From contig NZ_VEED01000008.1 of the NCBI RefSeq assembly GCF_007678255.1, forward strand, positions 62,001-126,000: a DNA stretch of 64,000 nucleotides, given 5' to 3'. Within the stretch, counting starts at the first letter, position 1; every line of letters starts with the position of its first letter. Source of the stretch: Bacillus sp. X1(2014). Lineage in GTDB: Bacteria; Bacillota; Bacilli; Bacillales_B; DSM-18226. Positions 1-8,505 of the stretch are shown piece by piece. Below the pieces are notes generated by a model that saw only the letters and a program-made list of their open reading frames with translations, ran no database searches and was not told the origin of the DNA. The position numbers and the translations under genes were made by a program.

Positions 1-1
1 T

Positions 2-988
2 CGGTACCGGACGGTGTTGTTAGTAACAACGTTTTATATTTTTATAAATGCTGTAGTTATGAAAGTACTTGAACCAGAAACATTTGAAAGCACCTTCCAT
101 GCCGTTTGGTGGATACTAACAACAATGACCACAGTAGGCTACGGAGACGTGTACCCTGCGACACAATTAGGTAGAATTTGGGCGATGGTCATCGTCTATA
201 CAGCGGGAATTGGGCTTTTCGGTGTTGTTATTGGGATGATCGTTGATGCTGTATCACAGTACAAACGGATGAAGGAGGAAGGAAGAATGACTTTTAGGGG
301 AGAAGATCATTATGTCGTGATCGGCTGGACCGCCAAAAGTAAAAACACAATTAAGGAGCTATTTATTGGTGATACCAAAACAGAAGTCGTGTTAATTGAT
401 GAATTAGAGAAGACACCATATGAACATGAAAGGTTTCTCTATATTCAGGGGAGTCCAACGGATGAGGATACCTTAAAAAGGGCCAAAATTGAAAGTTCGA
501 AAGCGGTACTGCTTTTTGCTCCGGATGGTATAGAAAACCCCGATTTAGCAGATGGAAAAACGCTTTTAATCGCCTCCTCCATTGAGCTCTATGATGAAGG
601 GACGGAAAAGAATATTTATACGATTGCAGAGATACTAAATGAAAAGCATGTCGGAAACTTCAAACATGTCAAGATTGATGAATTTATTCTTTCCCATGAA
701 TCGGTGTCTAACCTGATGGCAAAATCTGCTCAGACTAAAGGGGCCAGCCATTTGTTTACACAATTATTAAGTCGTAAAGATGGGGATGGAGGAAGTGATT
801 TATGGGAAGTGGAAATAAACTCTGACTGGAAGACGTACGGAGATGCTTATGAGTCCCTCAAGAAAAAAGGTGCCCAGTTGATTGCTGATCGAAGTGATTT
901 AAATATTTTAAAAAAATGGAGCGAACCCATACCTAAAGAAGCACGGTTGTTTGTAATCTGCGATAAGAATACATATCATTCACTTTAA
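2..988 (+). CDS. yugO: Potassium channel with RCK/TrkA-N domain, 5' end cut by window
   Basis: Ion channel with a cytosolic nucleotide-binding gate. The pore helix and selectivity filter TVGYGD are near residue 45 of the visible part, between two membrane helices, and are followed by a Rossmann-like TrkA-N (RCK) domain beginning DHYVVIGW. The frame is open from base 2 and reads sensibly before the first possible GTG at 14, so the true start lies outside the window. It resembles B. subtilis YugO, the K+ channel linked to biofilm electrical signalling. It converges on the DUF350/ATP-grasp cassette, with a dispersed repeat and a terminator between them. Family call is firm; orthology to YugO is inferred. 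Confidence 0.88.
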   Translation, partial: RYRTVLLVTTFYIFINAVVMKVLEPETFESTFHAVWWILTTMTTVGYGDVYPATQLGRIWAMVIVYTAGIGLFGVVIGMIVDAVSQYKRMKEEGRMTFRGEDHYVVIGWTAKSKNTIKELFIGDTKTEVVLIDELEKTPYEHERFLYIQGSPTDEDTLKRAKIESSKAVLLFAPDGIENPDLADGKTLLIASSIELYDEGTEKNIYTIAEILNEKHVGNFKHVKIDEFILSHESVSNLMAKSAQTKGASHLFTQLLSRKDGDGGSDLWEVEINSDWKTYGDAYESLKKKGAQLIADRSDLNILKKWSEPIPKEARLFVICDKNTYHSL

Positions 989-1011
989 AACAAAAGGCTG
1001 TTTAAAAGGTT

Positions 1012-1182
1012 ATGTTGAATTTGGCACACTGTTGACCTTCGTTTCAGGCACGAAGACTCCTGCGGGAGTACGGGGCAGGGGTGACCCCGCAGGAGCAAAG
1101 CGACGAGGAGGCTCCCCGGCACGCCCGCGGAAAGCGAAGTGCCTGGAACGGAAATCAACAGACAAGTTTAATACAGCCAAGC
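1012..1182 (+). repeat. Dispersed GC-rich palindromic repeat A, copy 1
   Basis: About 170 bases, far more GC-rich than the flanks. They recur almost unchanged in reverse orientation at 61299-61468. The ends carry imperfect inverted repeats (TTTCAGGCACGAAG near the left end, CGAAGTGCCTGGAAC near the right) and there are internal hairpins such as CTCCTGCGGGAG. It contains an open frame of 60 codons, but the arginine/glycine/proline-rich translation is a by-product of composition and is not called a gene. It looks like a non-autonomous mobile repeat. Confidence 0.88.
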
Positions 1183-1183
1183 A

Positions 1184-1213
1184 AAAAAACGCATCCTCGA
1201 GATGCGTTTTTTA
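1184..1213. terminator. Bidirectional rho-independent terminator
   Basis: AAAAAACGCATC / GATGCGTTTTTT hairpin with A and T runs on both sides. It separates the K+ channel gene from the convergent DUF350 gene. Confidence 0.85.
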
Positions 1214-1597
1214 GTAGGTTAGACAGCCGGCAATAACGATACCGATCGAAACAGAAAGTAACATAAGAAAAAGCCCAACTGCCTGATTATCTTCCTCGAT
1301 GCTTTGACTGACATTAAATCGAGGTGTCAGCCATTCAGCCAGGTAAAAGACTACAATCTGAGCAACAATTCCGATTCCTCCCCATACCGCCATATCCATA
1401 AGTGAAATGGAATTAGCAGCAGTAGAATACAAGACAATAGCAAGCCCAAGAAGTCTTCCGCCCAGGACATAACTCGCTGCTTTATTTCCTTTCGCCATTA
1501 AGGAAAACTCCTTGACCTTAGTGGTTACTTCCATAAGAATCAGTCCTACGAATAAAAGCCCAATTGAAATGGCTAAATATAATAAGAAATTTGTCAT
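1211..1597 (-). CDS. DUF350 family membrane protein (YjfL-like)
   Basis: A 128-residue protein of four predicted membrane helices, the usual DUF350 layout, with charged KVKEFSLMAKGNKAA and WLTPRFNVSQSIEEDN loops. The biochemical function is unknown. It is the last gene of a three-gene minus-strand cassette and directly abuts the upstream ATP-grasp ligase gene (no intergenic base). The same pairing of DUF350 with a glutathionylspermidine-synthase-like ligase is seen in the E. coli yjfL-yjfM-yjfC genes, so it probably acts with the ligase at the membrane. Confidence 0.8.
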   Translation of the reverse strand: MTNFLLYLAISIGLLFVGLILMEVTTKVKEFSLMAKGNKAASYVLGGRLLGLAIVLYSTAANSISLMDMAVWGGIGIVAQIVVFYLAEWLTPRFNVSQSIEEDNQAVGLFLMLLSVSIGIVIAGCLTY

Positions 1598-2830
1598 CTA
1601 CATTCCCCCCTGTTTTTGAATACCTACTGGTAAAAAATAAGATTCATTCCCTGTAATTCTTCCGCCGGCACGAATGCCGATACAACTAGCTTTACCTGCA
1701 ATAAGAAATGATCCAAACACTAATGAAAGTTCTTCGATTCCCTTTTCCGTTTCCAGTGAAACAGTTGGGAGATGGACATATTGTTGAAATACTGATATTT
1801 CTTCCTTATAAGTTTGGAAGGTATTTTGAGCAGATACCTTGGATTGTTGGTCCCAAATCGTTACCGTGTCTCCTTCTCTTCCGAAGGTTGGTTTTTGAAC
1901 ATAGGTGCTCTTCCCGAAAAATTGATCCGCTTCAAAATACGTAGGAAGCATATACTCCTTAATCCATGCCTGCTCTTCCGTTGTAAAATAGGCACCCTGT
2001 TCCGCTAACCCCCAAATTAAGCATTGGATTGACTTTGGCTGCAGTAAAAAGGCAGAGACAGGATTTAACATTGACAGTTTCTCTGCCTTTATCAGGTGTA
2101 ATAATTCGATTCCAACCGAATCTCCTGTTATTGGGTCCCGATCGTTAACAAGATGTTCAAGTGGATAGGTTTGGCGATATAATACATCAATTGGGTAATC
2201 CTCCTCATCAACAAGGACACCGTCTATCATTCGAAGTGCGGATAATGGTATGGTCCGATTGTTTACCTGACACAACTTACTTAAATATTGAATGGTATTC
2301 CAGTCTTCAATATGGTCAGAATGGGCTGTGAACACAACGTTAGGGTCTCGTTTTCCTTTCGCTGCTTCGAGCACTGCACGTGTGATTCCGGAAGAAAGCA
2401 GACGTTCCCCTCCTCTATTTGGATCCAGGTAACCCAATTCCTCACAAACCTGACCGTTCATATGAAAACACTCGACAATAAATGTCGGTGTATCACTGTT
2501 GAATTCCAGCAATTTAAAACTATTATCGGTCAATACAAAATCGAACCTGCCAATAATCGTTTCGGGGTAGAGATTTTTCAATCTCAAAAATGGGAGACTC
2601 ACCGGTGGAAACCCAAATTCAAGGAGTTGGTCATCTGTAAGACTCCGTAATAGGCGGGCAGTTTTGAAAAAAACGGTTCCCATTCGTTCCGTTGCTTCAT
2701 GTAAAAGCTTAGAGGTTTGTTCAGAGATAGAATAAACATGATATAGGCTGTACTCGCCCTCATATAAATCAGACCAAAAGGCTGGAAATTTTGAATAAAA
2801 CCTTTTTCGCTTCTCGGCATATTGTGACAT
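1598..2830 (-). CDS. Glutathionylspermidine synthase-like ATP-grasp amide ligase (YjfC/YgiC-like)
   Basis: A 410-residue ATP-grasp protein of the GspS C-terminal family. Landmarks are LLEFNSDTPTF in the N-terminal third and the ATP-binding signature KPTFGREGDTV in the C-terminal third. Such enzymes form an amide bond between a peptide carboxylate and an amine. The amidase half of true E. coli GspS is absent. The ATG is preceded by GGAGG lying inside the end of the lipoprotein gene, 2 bases away, so the two are probably translationally coupled. The substrate is unknown; the lipoprotein next door or a peptidoglycan or polyamine amine are possibilities. Confidence 0.82.
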   Translation of the reverse strand: MSQYAEKRKRFYSKFPAFWSDLYEGEYSLYHVYSISEQTSKLLHEATERMGTVFFKTARLLRSLTDDQLLEFGFPPVSLPFLRLKNLYPETIIGRFDFVLTDNSFKLLEFNSDTPTFIVECFHMNGQVCEELGYLDPNRGGERLLSSGITRAVLEAAKGKRDPNVVFTAHSDHIEDWNTIQYLSKLCQVNNRTIPLSALRMIDGVLVDEEDYPIDVLYRQTYPLEHLVNDRDPITGDSVGIELLHLIKAEKLSMLNPVSAFLLQPKSIQCLIWGLAEQGAYFTTEEQAWIKEYMLPTYFEADQFFGKSTYVQKPTFGREGDTVTIWDQQSKVSAQNTFQTYKEEISVFQQYVHLPTVSLETEKGIEELSLVFGSFLIAGKASCIGIRAGGRITGNESYFLPVGIQKQGGM

Positions 2831-2832
2831 AT

Positions 2833-3147
2833 TTATCCTCCAAATCCACCCTTAGAGCCACTGCCGAATCCACTTTTAAAGCTCGATGAGGATTTGTATG
2901 ACTTATATGCCGAGGATTTCAAGAGTGAAGATTTATTGCGATAATAACTTCCTCCATAAAAATAATGACCGTAATGGGACGAATGGGTATCATCACATTG
3001 CCAAACTCCTTGATCATCGTCCCAGTCCCAGTCGCGGCAGCTGCTGTCGTCTGGCTTGGGCGGGCGATCGCTTGAACAGCCAGAAAGGGTGCCAGCTATG
3101 AGGGAAGTGATGACGCCAGTCACTAACCATTGGGTTTTCTTCACCAT
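2833..3147 (-). CDS. Small lipoprotein with Ser/Tyr/Gly-rich tail (YgiB/YjfM-like position)
   Basis: A 104-residue predicted lipoprotein. A basic start, a hydrophobic stretch and the lipobox LSGC place the lipidated cysteine near residue 24. An Asp/Trp-rich segment follows (RDWDWDDDQGVW), then a low-complexity tail rich in Ser, Tyr, Lys and Gly that ends GSGSKGGFGG. It is first in the cassette with the ATP-grasp ligase and DUF350 genes, the position held by YjfM/YgiB lipoproteins in E. coli. The glycine-rich end is a plausible acceptor or donor for the ligase; this is inference only. Confidence 0.7.
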   Translation of the reverse strand: MVKKTQWLVTGVITSLIAGTLSGCSSDRPPKPDDSSCRDWDWDDDQGVWQCDDTHSSHYGHYFYGGSYYRNKSSLLKSSAYKSYKSSSSFKSGFGSGSKGGFGG

Positions 3148-3241
3148 TTCACGCTCCTTTTTTTATTTGATAATCTAATTATAAAAGCAAACCTTAGGAA
3201 AACAATGGTAAAATGAAAAGAAAATGAAAGAGTGATGACAT

Positions 3242-3691
3242 TTGAGGTTGGAATATCGAAAGGATGACGAGTACCAAAAGTTTCCTGCCCTTTGGAACTA
3301 TCAACACTTAACGGTAAGTGAGATTGTAGCAAGAATGTCGTGTGAATATTTCGTAAAAGAAGGAGAAACGTATGTGGTAACGGCCACTGCCATCGATCCT
3401 GATGGAACGAATGTCCTTTATGTAAAAAAAGAAAATTCCTACACGGATGTCACGGAGCGAAATTATTCACATATAGGTTTTGAGGTAAGAGAGCTTCAAA
3501 GAAACGGGTCTGTTCTTATCGAGCAAAAGGAAGTGTGGAATCATGAAGAAGTGCTGACTCTTCTTCACTCCGATATTATTTACATCCAAAGGGATGGTAG
3601 TTGGTTGGAATTCAACCTAGATTCAAGAGAGATTGATGAAGATCGAAAATGTTATATTTATTATGGGAGTTTTACAGGGAAAACACGGTAG
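3242..3691 (+). CDS. Hypothetical protein, divergent from the ATP-grasp cassette
   Basis: A 149-residue soluble protein with no recognised domain. The sequence alternates predicted strands (YVVTATAIDPDGTNVLYV, DIIYIQRDGSWLEFN) and has no signal peptide or membrane segment. The start is uncertain: a TTG at 3242 gives the longest reading with only a weak ribosome site, and ATG 3334 is an internal alternative. It is transcribed away from the lipoprotein gene with a shared upstream region of about 95 bases, so it may be co-regulated with that cassette. Confidence 0.55.
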   Translation: MRLEYRKDDEYQKFPALWNYQHLTVSEIVARMSCEYFVKEGETYVVTATAIDPDGTNVLYVKKENSYTDVTERNYSHIGFEVRELQRNGSVLIEQKEVWNHEEVLTLLHSDIIYIQRDGSWLEFNLDSREIDEDRKCYIYYGSFTGKTR

Positions 3692-3752
3692 AGTCGGTTG
3701 GTTTATTTTTTTGGTATAGTAGTAGGGAAGTATAGACGAAAGGTGAGGTACC

Positions 3753-5504
3753 ATGATCGAATTATTGCCACTCATGCTTGAACGTGTTGGTATTCTTATC
3801 ATTGTAGCGTTTCTTCTCTCACGGATGAAATCATTCCGTCAAATTATAAATAATGAACACGGAATTACCGCTAAAGCAGCGATGATTGCAATTTTCGGTG
3901 CCTTCGGAGTCATCAGCAACTACACGGGTGTAGAGATAGGACATGGGACGATTACTTCCCAGGACTGGCTGACAAATATGGACAATGAAAGTGCCATTGC
4001 TAATACTAGGATTATGGGAGTAACAATTGGTGGTTTACTTGGCGGACCTATTGTTGGTATTGGGGTCGGCTTAATTGCTGGCATCCATCGCTTGACCTTA
4101 GGAGGGTTTACAGCTGAGGCGTGTGCCTTATCCACGCTTATGGCGGGGGTTGTCACGGGTTTTTTAAGCAAAAGGTTTAAGATTCAAGAAGGAAATTCTC
4201 CATGGAAGGCCGTAATCATGGGAATATTCATGGAATGTGCACAGATGGGGATTATTCTTTTAATAGCACGACCATATAACGAGGCTATGAATCTAGTTGA
4301 GGTCATTGCCCTCCCAATGATTGCTATTAATGGCTTCGGAACCCTGCTTTTTGTGTTAATTATACAGGAGATTCTGCAAGAGCAAGAGCGAATGAGGGCA
4401 CTTCAAACACATAAAGCTTTGTATATTGCCAATCAAACACTTCCCTTCTTCAGACAGGGGTTAAATGTGGATTCGTGTACAAAAGCAGCCGAGATTATTC
4501 TTAATTGGACCAATGCCGATGCCATTTCAATTACAGATCAGACCCATGTCCTTGCACATGTTGGTACAGGCTCAGATCATCATATTCCTTCAGGAAACAT
4601 GGCAACGGAATTAACTAAAACGGTGCTGGAACAAGGGAGAATCACGATTGCAAAGTCTGCGCACGAAATTCAATGTTTTGATCCACAATGCCCTTTGCAG
4701 GCGGCCATTGTATTACCACTAAAGATTCATACTAAAACGGTAGGGACATTAAAGTTGTATTTCACTGATTCTAGTAAACTTGACAGGGTTGAACAAGAGT
4801 TGGCAGAAGGTTTGAGCAACCTATTTTCAGTCCAATTAGAAATGGCTGAATTGGAAATACAGAGAAGATTATTAAAAGATGCGGAGATCAAGGCTTTGCA
4901 AGCACAAGTCCATCCACATTTCTTATTTAACGCCATTAATACCATTTCAAGCCTAATTCGAACAGATGCGGATAAAGCCAGGGGTTTATTAATCAAACTT
5001 AGTACATTCTTCCGAAGTAATCTTCAGGGGGCTAGGCAAATGCTGATACCGCTTGAAAAAGAACTTGAACATGTTGAGGCTTACCTAACCATTGAACAAG
5101 CACGCTTTCCAGACCGTTATCATGTTGAATTGGATATTGCACCAGCGTTAAAAAGGGTGCTCGTTCCACCATTTACCCTGCAGCCATTAGTTGAAAATGC
5201 GATTCGTTATGCATTTCCAAAAGCAAAGAGTGGGACAGTATTAGTCCGTGCCATTCAGGAAGGGGAGAACATGGTCCTTCTTACTGAAGATAATGGAAAA
5301 GGAATCTCACCAGAGCTGCTTGGTACCCTGGGGAACCAAACAGTAGATTCTTCTGCTGGAACAGGAACAGCACTTTGGAATATCAAAAAGCGAATCGAAG
5401 AAATTTATGGTCAAACTGCTTCATTTCAAATAGAAAGCAACTTGAATAAAGGAACGAAAGTATCAATTACACTACCGTTAACACAACAACAAAAAGTGGG
5501 GTGA
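3753..5504 (+). CDS. lytS: LytS-type sensor histidine kinase
   Basis: A 583-residue kinase with the LytS layout: about six membrane helices in the first 210 residues (5TM-5TMR_LYT type), a GAF-like region around 230-360, then the His_kinase motif HPHFLFN at about residue 387 and an HATPase domain (VENAIRYAF, EDNGKGIS, GTALWNI). The ATG has GGTGAGG upstream. It overlaps or abuts the response regulator gene, which is followed by a CstA-family transporter. That order resembles the E. coli BtsS/BtsR-BtsT pyruvate-sensing set, so extracellular pyruvate is the likeliest stimulus (inference). Confidence 0.88.
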   Translation: MIELLPLMLERVGILIIVAFLLSRMKSFRQIINNEHGITAKAAMIAIFGAFGVISNYTGVEIGHGTITSQDWLTNMDNESAIANTRIMGVTIGGLLGGPIVGIGVGLIAGIHRLTLGGFTAEACALSTLMAGVVTGFLSKRFKIQEGNSPWKAVIMGIFMECAQMGIILLIARPYNEAMNLVEVIALPMIAINGFGTLLFVLIIQEILQEQERMRALQTHKALYIANQTLPFFRQGLNVDSCTKAAEIILNWTNADAISITDQTHVLAHVGTGSDHHIPSGNMATELTKTVLEQGRITIAKSAHEIQCFDPQCPLQAAIVLPLKIHTKTVGTLKLYFTDSSKLDRVEQELAEGLSNLFSVQLEMAELEIQRRLLKDAEIKALQAQVHPHFLFNAINTISSLIRTDADKARGLLIKLSTFFRSNLQGARQMLIPLEKELEHVEAYLTIEQARFPDRYHVELDIAPALKRVLVPPFTLQPLVENAIRYAFPKAKSGTVLVRAIQEGENMVLLTEDNGKGISPELLGTLGNQTVDSSAGTGTALWNIKKRIEEIYGQTASFQIESNLNKGTKVSITLPLTQQQKVG

Positions 5505-5506
5505 GG

Positions 5507-6256
5507 ATGTTGTTAAAAGCCTTTGTTGTGGATGATGAACCGTTAGCAAGAGATGAATTGGCCTATCTTCTCAAACGAAGCAAACAGATTGAGATCGTAG
5601 GGGAATCGGATGGTGTTGAAAGCGCGTTAGAAAAAATAAGTAACCTCGACCTGGATGTGATTTTTTTAGATATCCAGCTCGCTGATGAAAGTGGTATCGA
5701 AATTGCTGCACATATAAATAGACTTGATCATCCTCCATTCATTGTCTTTGCGACGGCATTTGATGAATATGCCCTTCAAGCTTTTGAATTAAATGCTGTT
5801 GACTATATCTTAAAACCTTTTGAAGAAAAGAGAGTCTTACAAACGATTGAGAAGTTGTATAAGCTAATAGAAAATCACAAACAAGCGATTCCTTTTTTTA
5901 ATCAGAGACATAATTTTGGAAACGAGAGGCCAGAAAAGCTCGCTATCACAATTGATGAAAAAATTGTAATCGTAAACATTAGTGACATACACTATATTGG
6001 TACAAATGAGGGGAAAACAGTCATTGCAATAGAGAATACAAAATACTCTGTCAGTGATTCGCTTGTCACTTTCGAAAGAAAGTTGCAGCATTCATCCATT
6101 ATTCGTGTCCACCGCGCCTATTTAGTTAATGTCGATGCTATCGTCGAGATTGAGCCGTGGTTTAATTCTACCTACAACTTAATTATGAAGGATGGAGAAA
6201 AGGTTCCAGTAAGCAGAACCTATACAAAAGAGTTAAAGCAGCTTCTTGGTTTTTAA
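5507..6256 (+). CDS. lytT: LytTR-family response regulator
   Basis: Receiver domain with VVDDEP at the N terminus and phospho-acceptor Asp near residue 55 (VIFLDIQL), then a LytTR DNA-binding domain (HYIGTNEGKTVIAIEN, IIRVHRAYLVNVDAI, VPVSRTYTKELKQLL). 249 residues from ATG 5507; an overlapping GTG at 5501 is the alternative start. It partners the LytS-type kinase. The likely target is the transporter gene immediately downstream, whose upstream region holds a perfect 10-base inverted repeat and direct TTGCATTT repeats. Confidence 0.88.
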   Translation: MLLKAFVVDDEPLARDELAYLLKRSKQIEIVGESDGVESALEKISNLDLDVIFLDIQLADESGIEIAAHINRLDHPPFIVFATAFDEYALQAFELNAVDYILKPFEEKRVLQTIEKLYKLIENHKQAIPFFNQRHNFGNERPEKLAITIDEKIVIVNISDIHYIGTNEGKTVIAIENTKYSVSDSLVTFERKLQHSSIIRVHRAYLVNVDAIVEIEPWFNSTYNLIMKDGEKVPVSRTYTKELKQLLGF

Positions 6257-6269
6257 GAAGCTGTTTTTT
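6239..6269 (+). terminator. Terminator overlapping the lytT stop codon
   Basis: CAGCTTCTT / AAGAAGCTG stem with a 7-base loop followed by TTTTTT. The stop codon lies in the loop and right arm. It isolates the two-component genes from the transporter gene. Confidence 0.8.
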
Positions 6270-6292
6270 GCATTTCATTCTATTATTCTTGT

Positions 6293-6328
6293 TTTTCATC
6301 CTTTAAAACTTGCATTTTAGGATGAAAA
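6293..6328. promoter_or_regulatory. Perfect inverted repeat upstream of cstA, candidate LytTR operator
   Basis: TTTTCATCCT and AGGATGAAAA are exact complements 16 bases apart, about 70-105 bases upstream of the transporter start. TTGCATTT also occurs twice (6268 and 6310). Position and repetition suit a response-regulator binding site; assignment to LytTR is inferred from the neighbouring genes. Confidence 0.45.
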
Positions 6329-6332
6329 CCTT

Positions 6333-6347
6333 ATGTTAACGTTTTCT
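6333..6347 (+). promoter_or_regulatory. Candidate CcpA cre site upstream of cstA
   Basis: ATGTTAACGTTTTCT matches the cre pattern WTGNAANCGNWNNCW with one mismatch. It lies 50-64 bases before the start codon of a carbon-starvation-type transporter, close to a possible -10 TATGAT (6353-6358). Carbon catabolite control would be expected for this gene. Confidence 0.45.
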
Positions 6348-6396
6348 TTCGGTATGATAGTGATAAGAGAAAAAGGATGTAGGAGGATGAAGTTAA

Positions 6397-8190
6397 ATGA
6401 ATGCGGTTTCAATTGTAATCGGCTCAATTTGTATTTTAATGATTGCTTATCGCTTATACGGGACATTCATGGCAGCAAAGGTATTAAAATTAGATGATTC
6501 AAAGCCGACGCCGGCACATGAATTAAACGATGGAAAGGACTATGTTCCAACCAATAAATGGGTAACATTTGGTCATCACTTTGCCGCCATCGCTGCAGCA
6601 GGACCACTTGTCGGTCCCATCCTTGCAGCGCAATTTGGATACTTGCCTGGTTTATTATGGCTCTTAATTGGGGCAGTGATTGGCGGAGCAGTCCATGATG
6701 CAGTTGTCCTATTTGCATCAATGAGGAAAAAAGGAAAATCCTTATCAGAAGTTGCGAAAGACGAGCTGGGGCCTGTTGCGGGTTTTTGTACGGGTCTTGC
6801 GATGCTTTTCATTATTACCATCACAATGGCAGGTCTTTCTATGGTTGTTCTTCATGCACTTGAACACAATCCATGGGGAACTTTCTCAGTGGGAATTACC
6901 ATTCCAATTGCGATGTTGGTAGGAATTGCTTATAAAAAAACTGGCAACTTAAAATTAACATCCACAGTCGGATTTATTCTCGTAATGGTTGGCGTTTTTG
7001 TTGGTCCGTCCATTCAAGGTACGGTATTAGGTGATTGGCTGACATTAGATACAAAAACATTAGCTATTATTCTACCGATTTATGCGTTTTTTGCAGCGGC
7101 CTTACCAGTATGGCTTTTACTTGCGCCACGTGATTATTTAAGCAGCTTTATGAAAATTGGCGTATTTATTGCCCTGATCATCGGGGTATTCATCATCAAT
7201 CCTGCGATTGAGATGCCTGCTTTCACAAAATTCACATCTGGCGGCGGGCCAGTATTAGGCGGACCTGTTTGGCCATTTATCTCTATCACAATTGCTTGTG
7301 GGGCGATCTCTGGTTTCCATGCTTTCGTAGGTTCGGGAACTACTCCAAAAATGCTTGATCGTTGGTCTGATATTAAGGTTGTAGGTTTTGGCGCGATGCT
7401 AGTAGAGTGTGTGGTTGGTATTATGGCATTGATTGCGGCAACAGCCCTTCAGCCTGCGGATTACTTTGCCATTAACTCGACACCTGAAGTATTTAAGACA
7501 CTTGGTATGCAGGTGCAGGAGCTTCCAAAACTTGCTGATGAAATTGGGATTAATCTTGAAGGCAGAACAGGTGGTGCCGTAACATTAGCGGTAGGTATGA
7601 CCTATATCTTCACTGGCATTCCATGGTTTGCAAAGCTATCATCATACTTCTTCCAGTTTGTTATTATGTTCGAAGCGGTATTTATTCTAACTGCCATCGA
7701 CTCAGGAACTCGTGTTGCTCGTTATTTAATCCAAGACTTTTTCGGGGAATTCTATAAGCCGTTGAAGAAGACAGATTGGCTTCCAGGATCTATTTTTGCA
7801 AGTGCATTAGCATGTTTTATGTGGGGATACCTGCTCTTCTCTGGGGATATTGGTTCTGTTTGGGCATTGTTTGGTGTTTCCAATCAACTAATGGCATCGA
7901 TTGGCTTAATTGTCGGTGCGACAGTGATTCTGAGTATTGCAGACAAACGCCGTTACATGCTAACCTGCTTGATCCCGCTAGCGTATCTCTTTGTTACTGT
8001 AAACTATGCTGGTTACTGGATGGTGAAAAATGTTTATCTCAATCAGGCAGCCGCAGGTTATAGTGTTTTAAACGGGGTATTGTCGATCATTATGTTATTA
8101 CTGGGTATGATTATTATGATCACAGCTATTAAGAAATGGATTAGTATGTGGAATTCACCTCGAGTCAAGCTGGAAAGTAAGATTGCTTAA
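6397..8190 (+). CDS. cstA: CstA-family transporter (carbon starvation / pyruvate type)
   Basis: A 597-residue multi-pass membrane protein with the conserved CstA start (YGTFMAAKVLKLDDSKPTPAHELNDGKDYVPTN, shown in part by DGKDYVPT) and WVTFGHHFAAIAAAGPLVGP. Members of this family include E. coli CstA and the pyruvate/H+ symporter BtsT. It stands alone between terminators, directly downstream of lytST. Length matches Bacillus members, which are shorter than the ~700-residue E. coli proteins. The substrate is probably pyruvate, or possibly peptides. Confidence 0.85.
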   Translation: MNAVSIVIGSICILMIAYRLYGTFMAAKVLKLDDSKPTPAHELNDGKDYVPTNKWVTFGHHFAAIAAAGPLVGPILAAQFGYLPGLLWLLIGAVIGGAVHDAVVLFASMRKKGKSLSEVAKDELGPVAGFCTGLAMLFIITITMAGLSMVVLHALEHNPWGTFSVGITIPIAMLVGIAYKKTGNLKLTSTVGFILVMVGVFVGPSIQGTVLGDWLTLDTKTLAIILPIYAFFAAALPVWLLLAPRDYLSSFMKIGVFIALIIGVFIINPAIEMPAFTKFTSGGGPVLGGPVWPFISITIACGAISGFHAFVGSGTTPKMLDRWSDIKVVGFGAMLVECVVGIMALIAATALQPADYFAINSTPEVFKTLGMQVQELPKLADEIGINLEGRTGGAVTLAVGMTYIFTGIPWFAKLSSYFFQFVIMFEAVFILTAIDSGTRVARYLIQDFFGEFYKPLKKTDWLPGSIFASALACFMWGYLLFSGDIGSVWALFGVSNQLMASIGLIVGATVILSIADKRRYMLTCLIPLAYLFVTVNYAGYWMVKNVYLNQAAAGYSVLNGVLSIIMLLLGMIIMITAIKKWISMWNSPRVKLESKIA

Positions 8191-8198
8191 ACAAAATG

Positions 8199-8240
8199 AA
8201 ACCGATGATTTCGTAAGATTACGAAGTCATCGGTTTTTTT
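8199..8240 (+). terminator. Terminator after cstA
   Basis: AACCGATGATTTCGTAA pairs with TTACGAAGTCATCGGTT, followed by TTTTTTT. Confidence 0.88.
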
Positions 8241-8414
8241 GTGTAAATAAAACAGAACGGTCTGAAATTAAAAGTTACTTTATTATACTTGTATAGTAGA
8301 AGCTTTTAACCTTAGTATATAAAATCGGAAAGAAAGCACTGTATTTTCCATGGTATTATTTTCAAATAATTATATTTTTCTAAAAATATTGCTTTTTTAC
8401 GAAATTAATTATAT

Positions 8415-8453
8415 TATTTCGATATATAATTTTTTATTTCGATATACAATTTT
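8415..8453. promoter_or_regulatory. Tandem 19-base direct repeats upstream of the permease gene
   Basis: TATTTCGATATAYAATTTT occurs twice with an exact 20-base period (8415-8433 and 8435-8453), about two helical turns, 50-90 bases before the start codon. The second copy overlaps a possible -35 (TTTCGA) 17 bases from TATATT. This suggests a cooperative operator for an unidentified regulator. The rest of the 8241-8505 gap is AT-rich with no other recognisable feature. Confidence 0.5.
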
Positions 8454-8505
8454 ATGCGGTATATTTTTTCAGAACATTCCGACATAAATAATGGAGGTTT
8501 AGCTA

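Noticed and set aside
1032..1214. 60-codon open frame over repeat A, and similar frames at 61273-61572
   Set aside because: The Arg/Gly/Pro-rich translation follows from the GC-rich repeat; no ribosome site or family match.
2288..2650. Plus-strand open frames within the ATP-grasp gene and other antisense frames
   Set aside because: They are shadows of well-supported genes and lack ribosome sites and recognisable domains.
8390..8460. CodY-type site before the amino acid permease
   Set aside because: The AT-rich repeats do not match AATTTTCWGAAAATT closely.
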